From Alviniconcha marisindica (taxonomy: Eukaryota > Mollusca > Gastropoda > Provannidae): a stretch of DNA of 64,000 bases. The stretch spans positions 511,001 to 575,000 of the forward strand of contig JABMCL010002749.1 of the NCBI GenBank assembly GCA_018857735.1, in the 5' to 3' direction. Made by a program: the position numbers and the translations under genes. Shown here piece by piece: positions 50,263-63,085 of this stretch. Each line of letters begins with the position of its first letter. Position 1 is the stretch's first letter. The notes beneath the pieces were generated by a model. That model had not been told where the DNA came from. It searched no databases and was given only the letters and a program-made list of their open reading frames with translations.

Positions 50263-50315
<53 letters not shown>
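50263..50315. repeat. (TA)n microsatellite
   Basis: Uninterrupted TA run of about 26 units. Confidence 0.94.
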
Positions 50316-50318
<3 letters not shown>

Positions 50319-50475
50319 TATACATACAAAATGATCACAAATCAAAAAAAGAAAAAAACAGATAATTCTTTCAAACATGTATGCATTACTATGATATTTG
50401 CAAGTGTGGAAAGGGCATTGATTCAGTATTTGCATGGGAAAAAAATATTTCTTCATGCCGGTGATGCTCAGACCT

Positions 50476-50495
50476 GGGGGGGGGGGGGGGGGGGG
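50476..50495. repeat. poly-G tract, 20 nt
   Basis: Uninterrupted G run. Confidence 0.9.
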
Positions 50496-51004
50496 ATCCG
50501 ACCTTCGTCAGAAGCATGCATGCTGGTAATTTTCCTCCAACATTGGAATGTATGTACTAACATAACAGTTTAACTGTTTGTCCTGATGTTAGGTTATGTA
50601 GAAAGAACAGGATACATTGTCAGTCGTCACTGTATAGCTTTATGAGATTCCTTCTGAAGTTGTCAAAAGCTTTGAAGAAATGGTCTCCAGAATATGAGTG
50701 TAAGAACAACAGAATCTGCAACAACAACAAAGTGTTTGCTGTACAACTTGGCTTGTTGTATCTTTACATATATACATATCTATATTAAAAACAATATTCA
50801 TTAGTGGAATAGGAGAAACAGATCCAAACTAAGATGCTTCATCTTGAAATGTTTTTTTATGCAAACTGTAGAAAAAAGGATTTCATCAGAACTGGCTTTG
50901 AGAGCCATTTTCCATCACCTTGCTAGTTGTTTTTGACTGGGTGTTTGTCAGCCAGTTTTGGTATTGGCATGTAGCTGTTTGGTGAGTTTTGACTGGGCAT
51001 GTCT

Positions 51005-51278
51005 TACCAGCCTTGACAACAACAGTTCCATTGTTTGACAGTTTGAGGTGTGTCAGCCAGCCTTGACAACAACAGTTCCACTGTTTGACAGATTTTGAGG
51101 TGTGTCAGCCAGCCCTGACAACAACAGTTCCACTGTTTGACAGAGTTTGAGGTGTGTCAGCCAGCCTTGACAACAACAGTTCTACTGTTTGACAGAGTTT
51201 GAGGTGTGTCAACCAGCCTTGACAACAACAGTTCCATTGTTTGACAGAGTTTGAGGTGTGTCAACCAGCCTTGATGGA
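51005..51278 (+). repeat. 52-bp minisatellite, about five copies
   Basis: CCTTGACAACAACAGTTCCA starts copies at 51011, 51061, 51113, 51165 and 51217, each followed by CTGTTTGACAGAGTTTGAGG and TGTGTC(A)(G/A)CCAG; a partial copy starts at 51269. Confidence 0.93.
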
Positions 51279-52859
51279 CAGTGTCATGGGCAGTTTTTGA
51301 CTGGGCCTTAGCAACACTGTAACTATTTAATGGATATTTTTTAGTTTTTTGTTTGTTTGTTCTTTTTGGTTTGCTTTTTAAGATTCTTGTCTTCCTGCAT
51401 TGATGATGAAGTGTAGCTGTGAGCGTGAAAGCCGCTGGTTCCATGAAGAGCCTGGCATGAGACGGGTCGGAGCAAAAACCATAGTCCTTAGGTGTGGATC
51501 TTAACAACTGCCCTATTGCATGTCTTGTTGATGATGAAGTGATGCTTTATGTCCTCAGATCTCAGTTGACATATTAGGGACAAGTTGTGACCAATGCCGA
51601 AGCACGGTGCAATAAATCTTTACGTCCACGGAAACCAGAAGGCTCGTTAGGACGGACAGTCCAGGACGTCCACCTCAACTCTCACACAGCTCCTGAACCA
51701 TGACATGTCTTGTAGATACATAGCACCTTTTAACCCCCACCCCCACCCTACCCTACACTTTCAAACATTAGAATTCTTTGGATAATAGTAATGAATAGCT
51801 CATAGTCAGTGCAAATCATTTTGCGGAAGAAAAACTCAGTTTGCTAGCACGCTCTGTTAATGCATACACATTCAGACATATGTAACCTCTGTTGGCAGGA
51901 AGGGTCTGCCTAGGTTTGTGAAGAGGCAGGAGTCCCGGAAAAGGAGTCTTCAGCTTGGTTTTTGAATTCAGACAGTGAGGTTTTGCAGACTGGCAGACAG
52001 ATGGAATGGAGACACCAAAACAGCGTTGACCGAAAGATTTAAAGTTTCTAAATTTTCAAAAGCTTCTTGCTTGAGTATTAGAGGGTGTGTGATATGTGCA
52101 AAGGGAAACTGTAGGGTAAGGAGTGCACTGTCGAAGTGACGGTACGCAAATACTGCCGCATTGTAATGGCAGTGGAATGTCACAGGCAGCCAGTGCAGTC
52201 CATTTAACAGTGCTGTTATGTGGTCGCGCTCACATTTCTTCAGTGCTGAATTTTCTTAGGCAATATGATGTAACTTCAGGGAGACAGGGTGGAGTATGGG
52301 AGTTCCTGAGCCTCGGTTACCATCTCAAGCAGAATCAGACTGAACTCTTCGCTGTGAGAGATACAAGGTCAAAGTCAGCATCAACAACATGTATCACTAA
52401 ACCTTTGTTTTTCTGTTTCTCTCTTGCATGCTAGTCTAGTGTAAGTTTGATTTAAATGTGTGCAGTTATCATTCTCTCAGTGTTTTTGGTTTTGCCGTGT
52501 ATTCACTTTTTTTCAAGGCTTGAAGATAAGTATATATTTCCTGTTGATGTGAAAGGAAGGTATTTGTTTCATGTCATATTGTTATCAATTTTATAAAGTT
52601 CCATGGCACCAAATTGGATGTCATCCAAAGATTGTTTACATTATCATTTACTTTGATGTCAGTAAGTATTTGAGCAGATGGGGGGAAAAGTCGTTTTGTA
52701 TGGCATTGCTGATTATGATTATGCTTGTTGACTGTTTGACATGTGAAGGACATTTAGTATTATTAACACAGTCCATTCTTTGTTAGACTTTGAGATTACA
52801 GAAGAAACCTTTTTTGTTTTTCTGCTGAATTTGTCTCAGTGGCCAGAAGGACGCCGGTG

Positions 52860-53125
52860 GCATGTTTGAGGCACCTGTGTCACGGTGGTTCTTGAACTGG
52901 TTTGCATTGTCTGCGTCAACCACACTTGAGAGAAGTTAGTTCCATCCATGGGTTGACAGCTCCATACGAGAAAAAGTGTTTCCAGATCTCCAGGCATAAG
53001 ACATGATGGATGCTGTAGTCATGGCCCCTTCAATGAAACTGTGCAGTTGGGTATGAAGAGAAGGCATCCTGGGGACTTTCTCAGTGCCTTTGGCTGGCTT
53101 GAAGGTTTGGTGAGCATCACTCATT
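52860..53125 (-). mobile_element. Decayed non-LTR retrotransposon remnant (C-terminal end of a reverse transcriptase ORF)
   Basis: Minus-strand translation, with frame changes, gives FFSYGAVNPW.EL followed by SSVVDADNANQFKNH. This resembles the conserved ending of many L2/CR1-type ORF2 proteins, where FF..RVV..WN.LP is followed by VV.A..V..FK. Stops and frame shifts make it non-functional. Confidence 0.45.
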
Positions 53126-54050
53126 TTCCTTGTGAGAAAAGTTTTGAACTGCGCATTTTGCTTACATCAGAGTTTGATTTTCCTTAGGTGACCTGTGTGC
53201 AGCTGACAGGATGTTAAAATCTAATTACTAGTTAATGATTTACGTATTTCTTCAGATTTTACAACCCACAATGCTCATCTGATCTTCAGAATGGTGTCCT
53301 GTAGCCAGCCACAGGTGATTTGGTCGTTAGTGAAAACTTGTCAACTTATTGGGGGTTTGGGGTTGTTTTTTTTCACAAAGGTAAATGATGCTGTTATTCT
53401 TCTTCAGCAGGTATTTACATAACAGAGGCGCAAGAAGATACAAAGCTGTGAGGTACACTACTTCTGTTTAGCCGCATACCAGGTGAAGGCAGTACAATTG
53501 AATTATCACATGCAGTTCCTTTCTGACTTCTGTTTGAACCAGTCTTCCACAGTTTGTTTTTGGTAGGTGGACAGTGCTGAAGTGTCTTCGGTTTGTCCAG
53601 ACTTTTCAGTCAGAGTAAAAATTGTGGTTTCTTTTCCAGTTGCAGATCTGGAACTCAGATTTCCGGATTAAGTTTGAGCATTAGAACAGATATAGGGAAA
53701 CGTACTCACCGACGAGACAAAACACAAGGAATACAATAGTACACAAGTGCTTTCAACAGAAACTGCCTTCTTCAGGTGTAAGAAGACAGACAGACAAAAA
53801 AAAGAAGAAGGAAGCAAAGAAGAGGACAGACAAGGAGCTGATCTACATTCTTAACCTTATTTTTTGTTGCTTCACCAGCAGTTGACTTGTTCACTCTGTC
53901 CCCTATGAGCATTAGAGTTGGCAAGTTCTGTTACTGTAGTATTATATCTGAATGGCCGGGTTTCCGGTAAGGATTAGTGAGGTAGCCATACATACATGTG
54001 TAAGTCTTTGGGGGGTTGCAGAGGGAGGGGTGTGTGTGCTGCATGTTTGG

Positions 54051-54180
54051 AATAATTCACACTGTTAAGATGCTAATTTGTTGTTTGTTAGCATTCCTTG
54101 GTTAAAATTGGACGGGGGGGGGGGGGGGGGGGGGGGCAGCGTTACGCTGCATAAATGGAATAATTCACACTGTTAAGAGA
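54051..54180 (+). repeat. Local duplication around a 23-nt poly-G tract
   Basis: GGAATAATTCACACTGTTAAG occurs on both sides of a G run at 54114-54136, preceded by GCATGTTT in one copy and GCATAAAT in the other. Confidence 0.8.
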
Positions 54181-54637
54181 CACACACATTGAACTAATTA
54201 TACTGTATAAATACATACCATGGTTCTTTTCTCTCTTTTTAAAATTTGTTGTTGTTGTGCTTTCATTTGCATAGCTGCTAAATATACACTGAAGGAGAGC
54301 AGTCAGACCCAGGGATGTGGCTGCACTGGGAGAGGGAAAGATGCAAGAATGTAAGAAACGTGTACAGTATGTATTTGTTGGACTCTCTTCCATCAGTTAA
54401 CAAGCGGACAGGTGGAATTCCGTTGGTGTGTCCCTGTCTCGTAAGGTGTCTGTCGGTGCGTGTGGGCACTACTTTCTACCTCTGTTTGTGTCAACTAGTG
54501 CTGCCAGCGTGCAGTTCCACTTCTTTCCGAAAAGATGAAATTGTGATATGAGTTGAACATGAAGACATGTATGGATAACATGATCTGAAGTGATTTCATT
54601 GTAGATGTTGTGTCAGTTTGGTGTGGGTGTGGGTGTA

Positions 54638-54638
<1 letters not shown>

Positions 54639-54708
<70 letters not shown>
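54639..54708. repeat. (GCGT)n-(GT)n compound microsatellite
   Basis: About eight GCGT units, then a pure GT run. Confidence 0.93.
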
Positions 54709-55124
54709 ATTCATGCATGTATTTGGGTGGGTATATATGTGTAGTACATGTGTGTGGTCAGTACATTTTTGATACTGTGTACAGAAATCTTTAACTTTTA
54801 ACTCTTATGCATCTTGCTGTTTCAACAGGTTATATTAATCTGAAGACATTAAAGCCCTGATTAGGGTGCAGGTGGTGCTGTAGTGCATGCCTGAATGAGC
54901 AGAATCAATCACATAAGGAATGCTGCTTTTCTTTTTTTCACAAACCATTGTACACACTGATCTGCCCTCATTTTCTCTCTCCTGTTTTTTTTCTTTCTTT
55001 TTCTCCCTAACTCACATGCAACCATGCCTACATCTACAGATGTACATGTGTGTGTGTGGTGTGTGCAATATGCATGAAACACAGAACATGCATACATGTA
55101 CATGCACAACACTCACATACAGTG

Positions 55125-55145
55125 ATACACACACACACGCTCACG

Positions 55146-55196
<51 letters not shown>
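55125..55196. repeat. (CA)n microsatellite
   Basis: Long CA run with GCTC/GCAC interruptions at its start. Confidence 0.93.
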
Positions 55197-55197
<1 letters not shown>

Positions 55198-57479
55198 TGG
55201 GTGTACATGAGCATAGTTAACATAGTGCCTTTGTCAGGGGGAAGGGGAATGCACTTACTCTGTAGTTTTCTTTAATAATCAGTGGGTGACAAGCTCTGTT
55301 GTCATGCCCATACACATGACAGCAGTTCATGCTTCGTACAGTTCTCCCTTTTTCTCCCTGTAGTAACTCATTGTTCATGTTTCATCTGCATATGTTTACT
55401 GGGTGAAAATGAAATTGTATATTATATATGCAACACTATTACATTGCTGTTATGTTTCACTGCTAACTGTGTATCTTATATGGCATCTGATGTTTATTCT
55501 CAGTATAATCAAGAATCATTATAATGCAGTATTCATGCTTAGTTTCCCACAAGAATGGTTACCCAAATTTTCCATGTAGAATAATCAGCTGCCTTGAAAT
55601 TGATCAAGCGTTTTGATCCAACTAAACTTTAGGTTGAAGTTTAGAAGAAGAAGAAGAAACAAGTGATTGATTAGGCATTATATTTAGCGCTAGAAGATCT
55701 TAAACAGAATAAGGTCAGGAGAAAAACTTAAGAAGCAAAAAAGAAAAAAACTGAAGGGAAGAAAGAGCGTGCTGTGTGCATCAGTTACTCAAAGAGCTAA
55801 ATCCAATTTTTGCTACCCAGTCATTCTGCATCACAGTAAAAAAAAAAAAAAGCACTTGTCTTGTTATATTCATTTGTTATTGTTGATTTATGTGTGGAGA
55901 TATTTATTCTGTATTGTGTATATAAAATGTTGGTCATAAAGTGGCCCTCATAGTTATAATTATGTCAAAATAGCTGAGGCCATTAAAATTTTCTTTCCAT
56001 ATGGAAATATGGCTTAAAGGGGACTTGGAGCAAAGAAGCTTCACAGGCCCAATCAATAGGAATGGAATAAAAATATAAAAAATTGCTAGATTTGTGGTCA
56101 GATTTATTCAAAATTGACATTTTAAAGTGGCATAAGTGCTGCCATTTTGTGTCTAGCAGCCTAGTGTTTAGGCGCCAGAATGATCAGCCATTTGACTGCG
56201 GGCCCCCAGTATGAAGACGAAGAAGTCTTTGACATCATGAACATGACTGGCTTGTGAAATGCAAATGTCTTTCTGTCTGGCAAAGTGACAGAGCAAACCA
56301 GTATGGCTGCACCCAGAGAAGCTCTGACTGGAAGCAAGAAAAGTACCCCTGTGGTTGAAAGAACCACCACACAAGGCCTGCCAATGGAATTTGTTGCTTA
56401 TTTTGTACGTTTTCAGGAAACAAGCATCTTCACTCGGGGTACCCTTTAACCAAACTACAAAAAAATGTGTACAATGTAGAGGGTTTGGTCCCTTTAAGTG
56501 GAATTACCTCTAAAGAAACATCCTTCTGGAAGCGTGGCTTGTCCAAGGCACAAGGGATTAACATAAAAACTTTAATTGGAGGATTTTGTTTTTAAATGCC
56601 CTGTTGATTTTGTATCAAATTTAGAAGGCTAGTTTCATGAGTGATGATTAGTGACAAACCCCCATCAAATGTCAGCTCGCCTGTTACATACTGCAGTGTA
56701 TTTTGATGTTTGTCCTGGGGTGGCGCAATCATGTGTGTCAGATCATTTGATGCAGTCAGAATAGAAGTCCACAGTATACAATTTTCATGAGATATAAAAT
56801 TAAGTGCTTTTTTGTTTTGTCTGTTTGTTTGTTTGTTTAAGTCCCTTGAAGTTTCCATCTTGTTCTCTTGTACCTGTTGAACAGACACTGGTTTGGGAAG
56901 GCTAGCTCCTTTAAAGTAGTTTGTCTTGCGGAAGGTTCTGCTACATTTATGGTTTGTTTTCATGCTCCATCAGCGTTCTTTCAGTTGGCTTCCCTCTCTT
57001 TACCCCTCTCCCTGTCTCAACCACTCCCTCTTTGAGTCTTTCTTTCCTCCATTCAGAGATTTTGTGAGGAGTACTGCACATAATTCAACTGTGATTGAAG
57101 CACAATATTAGTCTCACGTGACTTTCTGACGACCCTGCCGCAGCAGGTTAGTGGTTTTTATTTTCTGTTGCCAGTTACTTGATGAGAGAATTGAATGCGG
57201 GAAGAAGATTTGCAACTGAAGGAAGTTGGAAGTGGGCTGATATGTCCGCAGAATACATGTCACCCTTTTGTACCATGTGAGTGAGTTTCCTTGTTGTGGT
57301 AGCTGTGTACATTTTCTTCAGACGATTTGTCCCACTATTTAATTTTTCGTCTACTGTGTAGACGTAATATGAAGTAATATTAATAATAATAATAATGAAT
57401 AATTACATTGTGTGTGTTTGTTGATGGTGAGTGTATAACCACGTTAATACACCAACCTGCACATTCATAACGTTGTCGT

Positions 57480-57522
57480 GTGTGCGTGCGTGCGTGCGCG
57501 TGTGTGTGTGTGTGTGTGTGTG
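57480..57522. repeat. (GCGT)n-(GT)n microsatellite
   Basis: Short GTGCGTGC block, then a GT run. Confidence 0.9.
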
Positions 57523-57899
57523 ACTAGCTAGCTAGCTGTGGCATACAGTGTTGCTATATGTGAACAATGTGTATTGTGTACAGTGTGTTTGGTGTACAGT
57601 GTGTATGGTGTACAGTGTGCATAAATCGCCACACTGAGTCACAGCTGGCCGATTTAAGACGGTGTTTTTCGTAGGTTTATCGACCTACCCATATGACCTG
57701 CGCGGTTTACACTTACAGGGCACTAAATTAAACCACTGATCTGTCTTGGTCCAAGCATACGCACGCGTTTTATTAACATACCGGAACACACGTGGCACAC
57801 AGACGATACAATTACAAAGCAAGTGTAGAAATATATATACACGTGTACACGATTACAAACACATTTTGTAGCAGCAGTCGCTGACGGATTTTATTCACT

Positions 57900-58640
57900 T
57901 GTGGCGCTACCTTGGCACAGTGCAATAGTGAACCAACATCATACGACTGTTGTAACATCTCTAAGGAATCGACATCAAATACTACTGACATCACTACCTG
58001 GGTACGGTGCAATAGTGAATCGACATCATAGGACTGTTGTCACATCTGTGGGGAATCAACATCAGAAGACTAATGACATCACTACCTAGGCACAGTGCAA
58101 TAGTGAATCGACATCAGAACACTACTGACATCACTATATGGGCACAGTGAAATAGTGAATCGACATCAGAACACTAATGACATCACTACATGGGTACAGT
58201 GCAATAGTGAACCGACTTCATAGGACTGTTGTCACATCTGTAGGGAATCGACATCAGAACACTAATGACACCACTACCTGGGCACAGTGCAATAGTCAAT
58301 CGACATCAGAACACTAATGACACCACTACCTGGGCACAGTGCAATAGTCAATCGACATCAGAACACTAATGACACCACTACCTGGGCACAGTGCAATAGT
58401 AATCGACATCAGAACATTAATGACCCCACTACCTGGGCACAGTGCAATAGTCAATCGACATCAGAACACTAATGACACCACTACCTGGGCACAGTGCAAT
58501 AGTCAATCGACATCAGAACACTAATGACACCACTACCTGGGCACAGTGCAATAGTCAATCGACATCATATGACTGTTATCGTATCTGTAGTAAATGGACA
58601 TCGGAACACTAATGACACGACTACCGTTGGGCACAACTTG
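57900..58640 (+). repeat. 52-bp minisatellite
   Basis: About twelve copies of CTACCTGGGCACAGTGCAAT, then AGT.AATCGACATCAGAACA and CTAATGACACCA. Copies from 58270 to 58560 are nearly identical; those on the left carry an added CATAGGACTGTTGTCACATC segment. Confidence 0.93.
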
Positions 58641-58946
58641 TGGACAGTGCAACAATAAAATGGCACCATAAGACTGCCTTGTAGCTGAGCATCTGTAGTG
58701 AATCGACATGAGAACACTACTTACATCACTACCTTTCGGCATTTGCAGGCCTTTGTAACACTGTAAGTTAATTATGTTATGAATCAACATGATTAGAATG
58801 TACTGCAGTATATAAAATGAAAATATAGTTTAAAAAACATCGAAAATGATATCTTGTTTAGTGAAGCAACATTACGATACAGTAGGCCTACCTAATGTGA
58901 AACATGTTGCAGTGTATGTATTCACAAGTTTCCTGCCTCATGACTT

Positions 58947-59528
58947 GAATAAAGAACTGCCTTGAACAACGCGTTGTACGAGCCTTCCGGTTTTATGAAC
59001 CATACATCAGGAAAAATAGTCAAGCGAGAAAGGTTGAAACAACTCGACACGTTGACACCATGCTTGATGCCCTCGACTGGCCAACGCTCCAAGAACGACG
59101 CAGGAGAGCTCTGCTGGAGATGTTCTACAAGTTCCACTACGGTCTTAATTGTCTCCATCAACCGCAGCTACCTGCCAAACCACCAGGCAGAGGATTGAGC
59201 TCCAGAAAGAACAGCACCTGCAGCTACGACATCCCATCCCGCAGGACACAATACAGACGGATGTCGTTCTTCCTCAGGACCATACCCGACTGGAACGGAC
59301 TGCCCCAGAAGGTCGTGACAGCTGAGTCACTGGACGGTTTTTAAGTCCAGGCTCAACTCGCTTCTGTAAACACCAACTGAAAGCCCTCCCCCCTCCCCCC
59401 TCCCCCACCCCCCACCTCCTCCGCCCCCCATTCCCGTGCCTACGCTCACTAAGTACTACAACAATGACTCAAATCTTCACAACCTCCTCAGTATAGCGAC
59501 AGAATCATCAACAAAATGATGTTGGCCG
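58947..59528 (+). mobile_element. 5'-truncated non-LTR retrotransposon (CR1/Jockey-type RT C-terminus) with (GAA)n tail
   Basis: An open frame to 59344 reads CLEQRVVRAFRFYEPYIRK, later LDALDWPTLQERRRRALLEM, FYKFHYGL, then PSRRTQYRRMSFFLRTIPDW and NGLPQKVV. The W.TL..RR, YK.H, PSRRT..R..SFF.RTI.DWN.LP pattern is the well-known C-terminus of CR1/Jockey-clade ORF2 proteins. An in-frame stop lies just upstream, so this is a truncated copy. The element appears to end near 59528 in ATGGAAGAAGAAGAAGAA, a simple tail typical of target-primed insertion. Confidence 0.75.
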
Positions 59529-60507
59529 CTTTATGGAAGAAGAAGAAGAACTCGGTTCAGCACCGCTAAACTCAACCAGTATAGGCCAAACACGGCAGCG
59601 CCCATGCCTCGATCGACACACGGCACGTGAAAAAAGTTGAGAATTGCAGAATGGAACCTTCAGAGTGAAACTTTTTGTTGTAAATCAACTTTACGTTTTA
59701 TATACAGTTATTTATTGTTTACTGTTCAGTTGAGCATATTTTGTAGCCGAACTTACTTCGTTACATTAATGTAGCACCTAAAATAAAAACATTTTGATGT
59801 GATTCAACCCAGTAACACTGTGGCAACTAAAATGAAATAGCTAGGTTGCCAGTGAGTTGCAGCTATTTGTACACAGAAAATTGCAACATCTCTCTCTCAG
59901 ATATGCAAACGTATGAAGTGGAGGAGTTAATCACAACAACAATACATAATGATAACAATAATAATAACTTGAAATGAAGGCTCTGCTGCTGAAGTTCTAA
60001 TGATGTTGTCCTGGCAAATTTGTATTGATCAATTCCGCCAAACGAATAAACGTTAACTCGCACCAAAGAGAGGTCGTGACTAGAACGACCTAGCCCCAAC
60101 TGTTCACCAGAAACTGACCAAAACTAGATCCAAGAAATCTGGACAAACTTGAAAGTAGAGTCTGTGTCCTCATCCAAGTAATCGGGCCGATGAGGCATCA
60201 CGTGACCAATTCTAGGCTGATGTTTTTTTTTTACCTGAATGTTTGTTTGCTGTTGTTGTAATTTAATGATGTTTTATGATTCGAGTGAATGTGTGATGAG
60301 TGTACTTGGCATTACAGAACATTCCTAGTGCAATTGTATTGACACTCGGCAATAAAGTTGTATTGTGTTGTTATTGTAAACCGTCTTGGCAGCCGAAATC
60401 ATTCTGGTGGTGATACTGTAACATCCTCGGATCTGTCCCCGTCATTATTTCCCCGGAGACAACTCGGTGACAGGTACAACAACAACAACAACAACAAATG
60501 CATAATC

Positions 60508-60665
60508 TGTCGTCGTGAGCCGGTTTGGCCTGCCTCAAGGCGTTAGGCTGGTAACCAGGCGGACGTTGGTTCCAGTCCCCGCCTCTCCTTTCTCTCCAAA
60601 AATTGTGGTTTATGGACACTGCTTTGTGACCCTGCCCCTCACAATTAACGGAACATAACATAGGC
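60508..60665 (+). mobile_element. Probable tRNA-derived SINE
   Basis: TTTGGCCTGCCTCAAGGCG resembles the A-box arm of arginine-type tRNAs (TGGCCTAATGGATAAGGCG), and GGTTCCAGTCCCC stands at B-box distance. An AACAACAAC stretch lies just before it. The body runs to about 60660 (ACGGAACATAACATA). Boundaries are uncertain. Confidence 0.45.
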
Positions 60666-60954
60666 TCACGTCGCTGCCCATCTTCATGCAGGAATCATTC
60701 TGGTGGTGACAGTGTGGCGTTGGGTACGATATAATGCGTGCCCCATCTTGGATCAGATCAGAGGCCTCCATATAAGCAAATAAGGTCTTCATTGCTTCAC
60801 ACGGCGCGATAGTGGTGTTGTCCAGGATACAGAACTTTTATTGTCTATGATTAGTATAGAAATTTGCCTTCCAACCATGTATAAAATTACAATATAACAC
60901 GTGAACATACACACGGGAGAGGGTTTTCGAACCACAAGGCGAGTTGCGGATGTC

Positions 60955-62050
60955 TGGATCTTCATCATGAAGTTGTAAGTTAAGCATAACATCTGCAGCG
61001 ATGAGCCTCAAGAAGTAGCCTTGATCTTCATCATGAACTTGGCCAAGTTAAGTATAACGTCTGCAGCGATGAGCCTCAAGAAGTAGCCTTGATCTTCATC
61101 ATGAACTTGGCCAAGTTAAGTATAACGTCTGCAGCGATGAGCCTCAAGAAGTAGCCTTGATCTTCATCATGAACTTGGCCAAGTTAAGTATAACGTCTGC
61201 AGCGATGAGCCTCAAGAAGTAGCCTTGATCTTCATCATGAACTTGGCCAAGTTAAGTATAATGTCTGCAGCGATGAGCCTCAAGAAGTAGCCTTGATCTT
61301 CATCATGAACTTGGCCAAGTTAAGTATAACGTCTGCAGCGAGATCTTATGAAGCAGACTGGATCTTCATCATGAAGTTAAAAGTTACGCATCACGTCTGC
61401 AGCGATAGGTCTTATGAAGCAGACTGGATCTTCATCATGAAGTTAAAAGTTAAGCATCACGTCTGCAGCGATAGGTCTTATGAAGCAGACTGGATCTTCA
61501 TCATGAAGTTAAAAGTTACGCATCACGTCTGCAGCGATAGGTCTTATGAAGCAGACTGGATCTTCATCATGAAGTTAAAAGTTAAGCATCACGTCTGCAG
61601 CGATAGGTCTTATGAAGCAGACTGGATCTTCATCATGAAGTTATAAGTTAAGCATAACGTCTGCAGCGATGAGCCTCAAGCAGTAGGCTTGGCTGAAAGT
61701 GGACATTGCCGTAGGCTTGATCGTCATCATGAACTTGGTCAAGTTAAGCATACTGTCAGCAGCGATGGGTCTGATGAAGAAGACTGGATCTTCAGCAAGA
61801 AGTTATCATTAGTCAGGCATCACGTCTGCAGGAATGGACCTTGTAAAGAAGACCGAATCTTCATCACGAAGTTATCATAGGTTATGCATCAGTAATGTCT
61901 TCTCCAATGTTGCTTTACGTCCACACTGACCGCAGGGACGGAAGCCCAGGTCCACGTCCTCTTTCACACAGCTCCTGAGCTCTGTGCATAACGTCTCCAG
62001 CGGCGGGCCTTGTGAAGCAGACTGGATCTTCAACACGAAGCTGTCGGAAG
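60955..62050 (+). repeat. 68/66-bp minisatellite, two sub-families
   Basis: Sub-family 1 (about 60955-61340) repeats every 68 bp: GATCTTCATCATGAACTTGG, CCAAGTTAAGTATAACGTCT, GCAGCGATGAGCCTCAAGAA. Sub-family 2 (about 61340-61660) repeats every 66 bp: GATCTTCATCATGAAGTTAA, CATCACGTCTGCAGCGATAG, GTCTTATGAAGCAGACT. Diverged copies continue to about 62050. The 117-residue open frame over sub-family 2 (22-residue period) arises from the repeat length being a multiple of three. Confidence 0.93.
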
Positions 62051-62404
62051 TTAAGCGCTGGAGCAGAAGGCCGTATGAAATCAAGAATCTTCTCTTCGTC
62101 GGGTGGTTATCACAAGAAGAGCTTGACATCTGTGACGATATACCTCATGAGGCAATGTGCCATTAGCAGCGAACACACCTGAAACCACAGATTGACCGCT
62201 GTTGAGGGATCAGTACAAGAGACGTCTGAGTCATCATCACAGTGAGAAAGAGAAGACGGACAAGCAGAAGTGAATCGACTGATAAATGTTGTTACCTGTT
62301 TGGTGCTTTGAGCCCGGTCAACCACAAGAAATAGGGGGGAAAATATTTTGCACAATTACATGCATTACTTAAATGATACTCATTGTTTCAATGACAGTAA
62401 AAGC

Positions 62405-62463
62405 TCTCGCCCTGATATAACCGCTCCGGTTGACTGGGCGTAAAACACCAACTTACTTACTTA
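62405..62463 (+). mobile_element. SINE 3' end with (TTAC)n tail, copy 3
   Basis: CCCTGATATAACC, GTTGACTGGGCGTAAAACAC, then CAACTTACTTACTTAC; the same family as 33075-33125 and 43055-43118. Confidence 0.65.
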
Positions 62464-62510
62464 CTGTAAAAGCTCAAAAATCTGTAACAGAACGAGGCCC
62501 AGAGCACTCT

Positions 62511-62780
62511 TGTAGAATCAACATACAAGGGAGTTAATTCGCGCTCAAAACACGTAACACAAACGCAACAACAAAGACCTGAGTCGCCTACGGTAACTTT
62601 CACTTGGCATGCGCGTAAATACAAGGCACATAAACTCCACCAGAGGTACATATCCTCAAAATTCTCAATGTATTTACACGCATGCCAGGTGAGAGTTACC
62701 GTAGGCGACTCAGGTCTTTGTTGTTGCGTTTGTGTTACGTATTTCGAGCGCTAATTAACTCCCTTGTGTGTTGATTCTGT
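62511..62780. mobile_element. Fold-back (MITE-like) element with arms of about 110 bp
   Basis: Left arm 62511-62622 and right arm 62670-62780 are inverted copies with about ten mismatches (shared cores AACACAAACGCAACAACAAA and GACCTGAGTCGCCTACGGTA), separated by a 47-nt loop. A 12-bp direct repeat TGTAAAAGCTCA occurs on both sides (about 62465 and 62778). No transposase is present. Confidence 0.88.
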
Positions 62781-62962
62781 AAAAGCTCAGCTTAGGATTG
62801 AAGATGTCCTTCAGAAGCCTAATAACAGTAGCCTAATAATTATAAGGGAAAAATTGATACTAATATGAGAGAAAAACCAAACACAAAAAGGTTCAAACGA
62901 ACGCTTATTTATTTTAACGCGAACACACAGTAATACGAGAGAGGTAAAGTAAACCAACCCAC

Positions 62963-63079
62963 CTGCAAGAATCCGACGGCAAACGCAATGAGACCGATGA
63001 TGATGAGGTGGTCTTTGAAGATGACCATAAGTGCTCCAATACAACCCCGTGTGTAGATCGTCAGCTTGGCGAACTCCTC
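62963..63079 (-). CDS. Tetraspanin-like protein, single internal exon (end of large loop plus TM4)
   Basis: A 117-nt phase-0 exon bounded by acceptor GTGCAG and donor GTGGGT encodes 39 residues. It reads EEFAKLTIYTRGCIGALMVI, then FKDHLIIIGLIAFAVGFLQ. The cysteine before an amphipathic stretch and a hydrophobic helix ending in Q fits the last cysteine of the large extracellular loop and the start of transmembrane segment 4 in tetraspanins, four-pass membrane organisers. Neighbouring exons were not found: those upstream lie beyond the right edge, and the short C-terminal exon should lie at lower coordinates. The family call rests on one exon. Confidence 0.6.
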
Positions 63080-63085
63080 CTGCAC

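Larger units (their letters stand above)
44920..62962. other. 18-kb region without a recognised host gene
   Basis: Begins with the presumed MTF-1 3' untranslated region. The rest is microsatellites, minisatellites, poly-G/C tracts and retrotransposon pieces, listed separately. None of the small open frames shows convincing family similarity plus splice context. Confidence 0.55.

Noticed and set aside
56161..56423. Three overlapping minus-strand frames
   Set aside because: Mutually overlapping frames without domain pattern; may be part of an old repeat but there is no second copy in the window.
61293..61646. 117-aa frame with a 22-residue repeat
   Set aside because: Produced by the 66-bp minisatellite; no start context, splice sites or family match.
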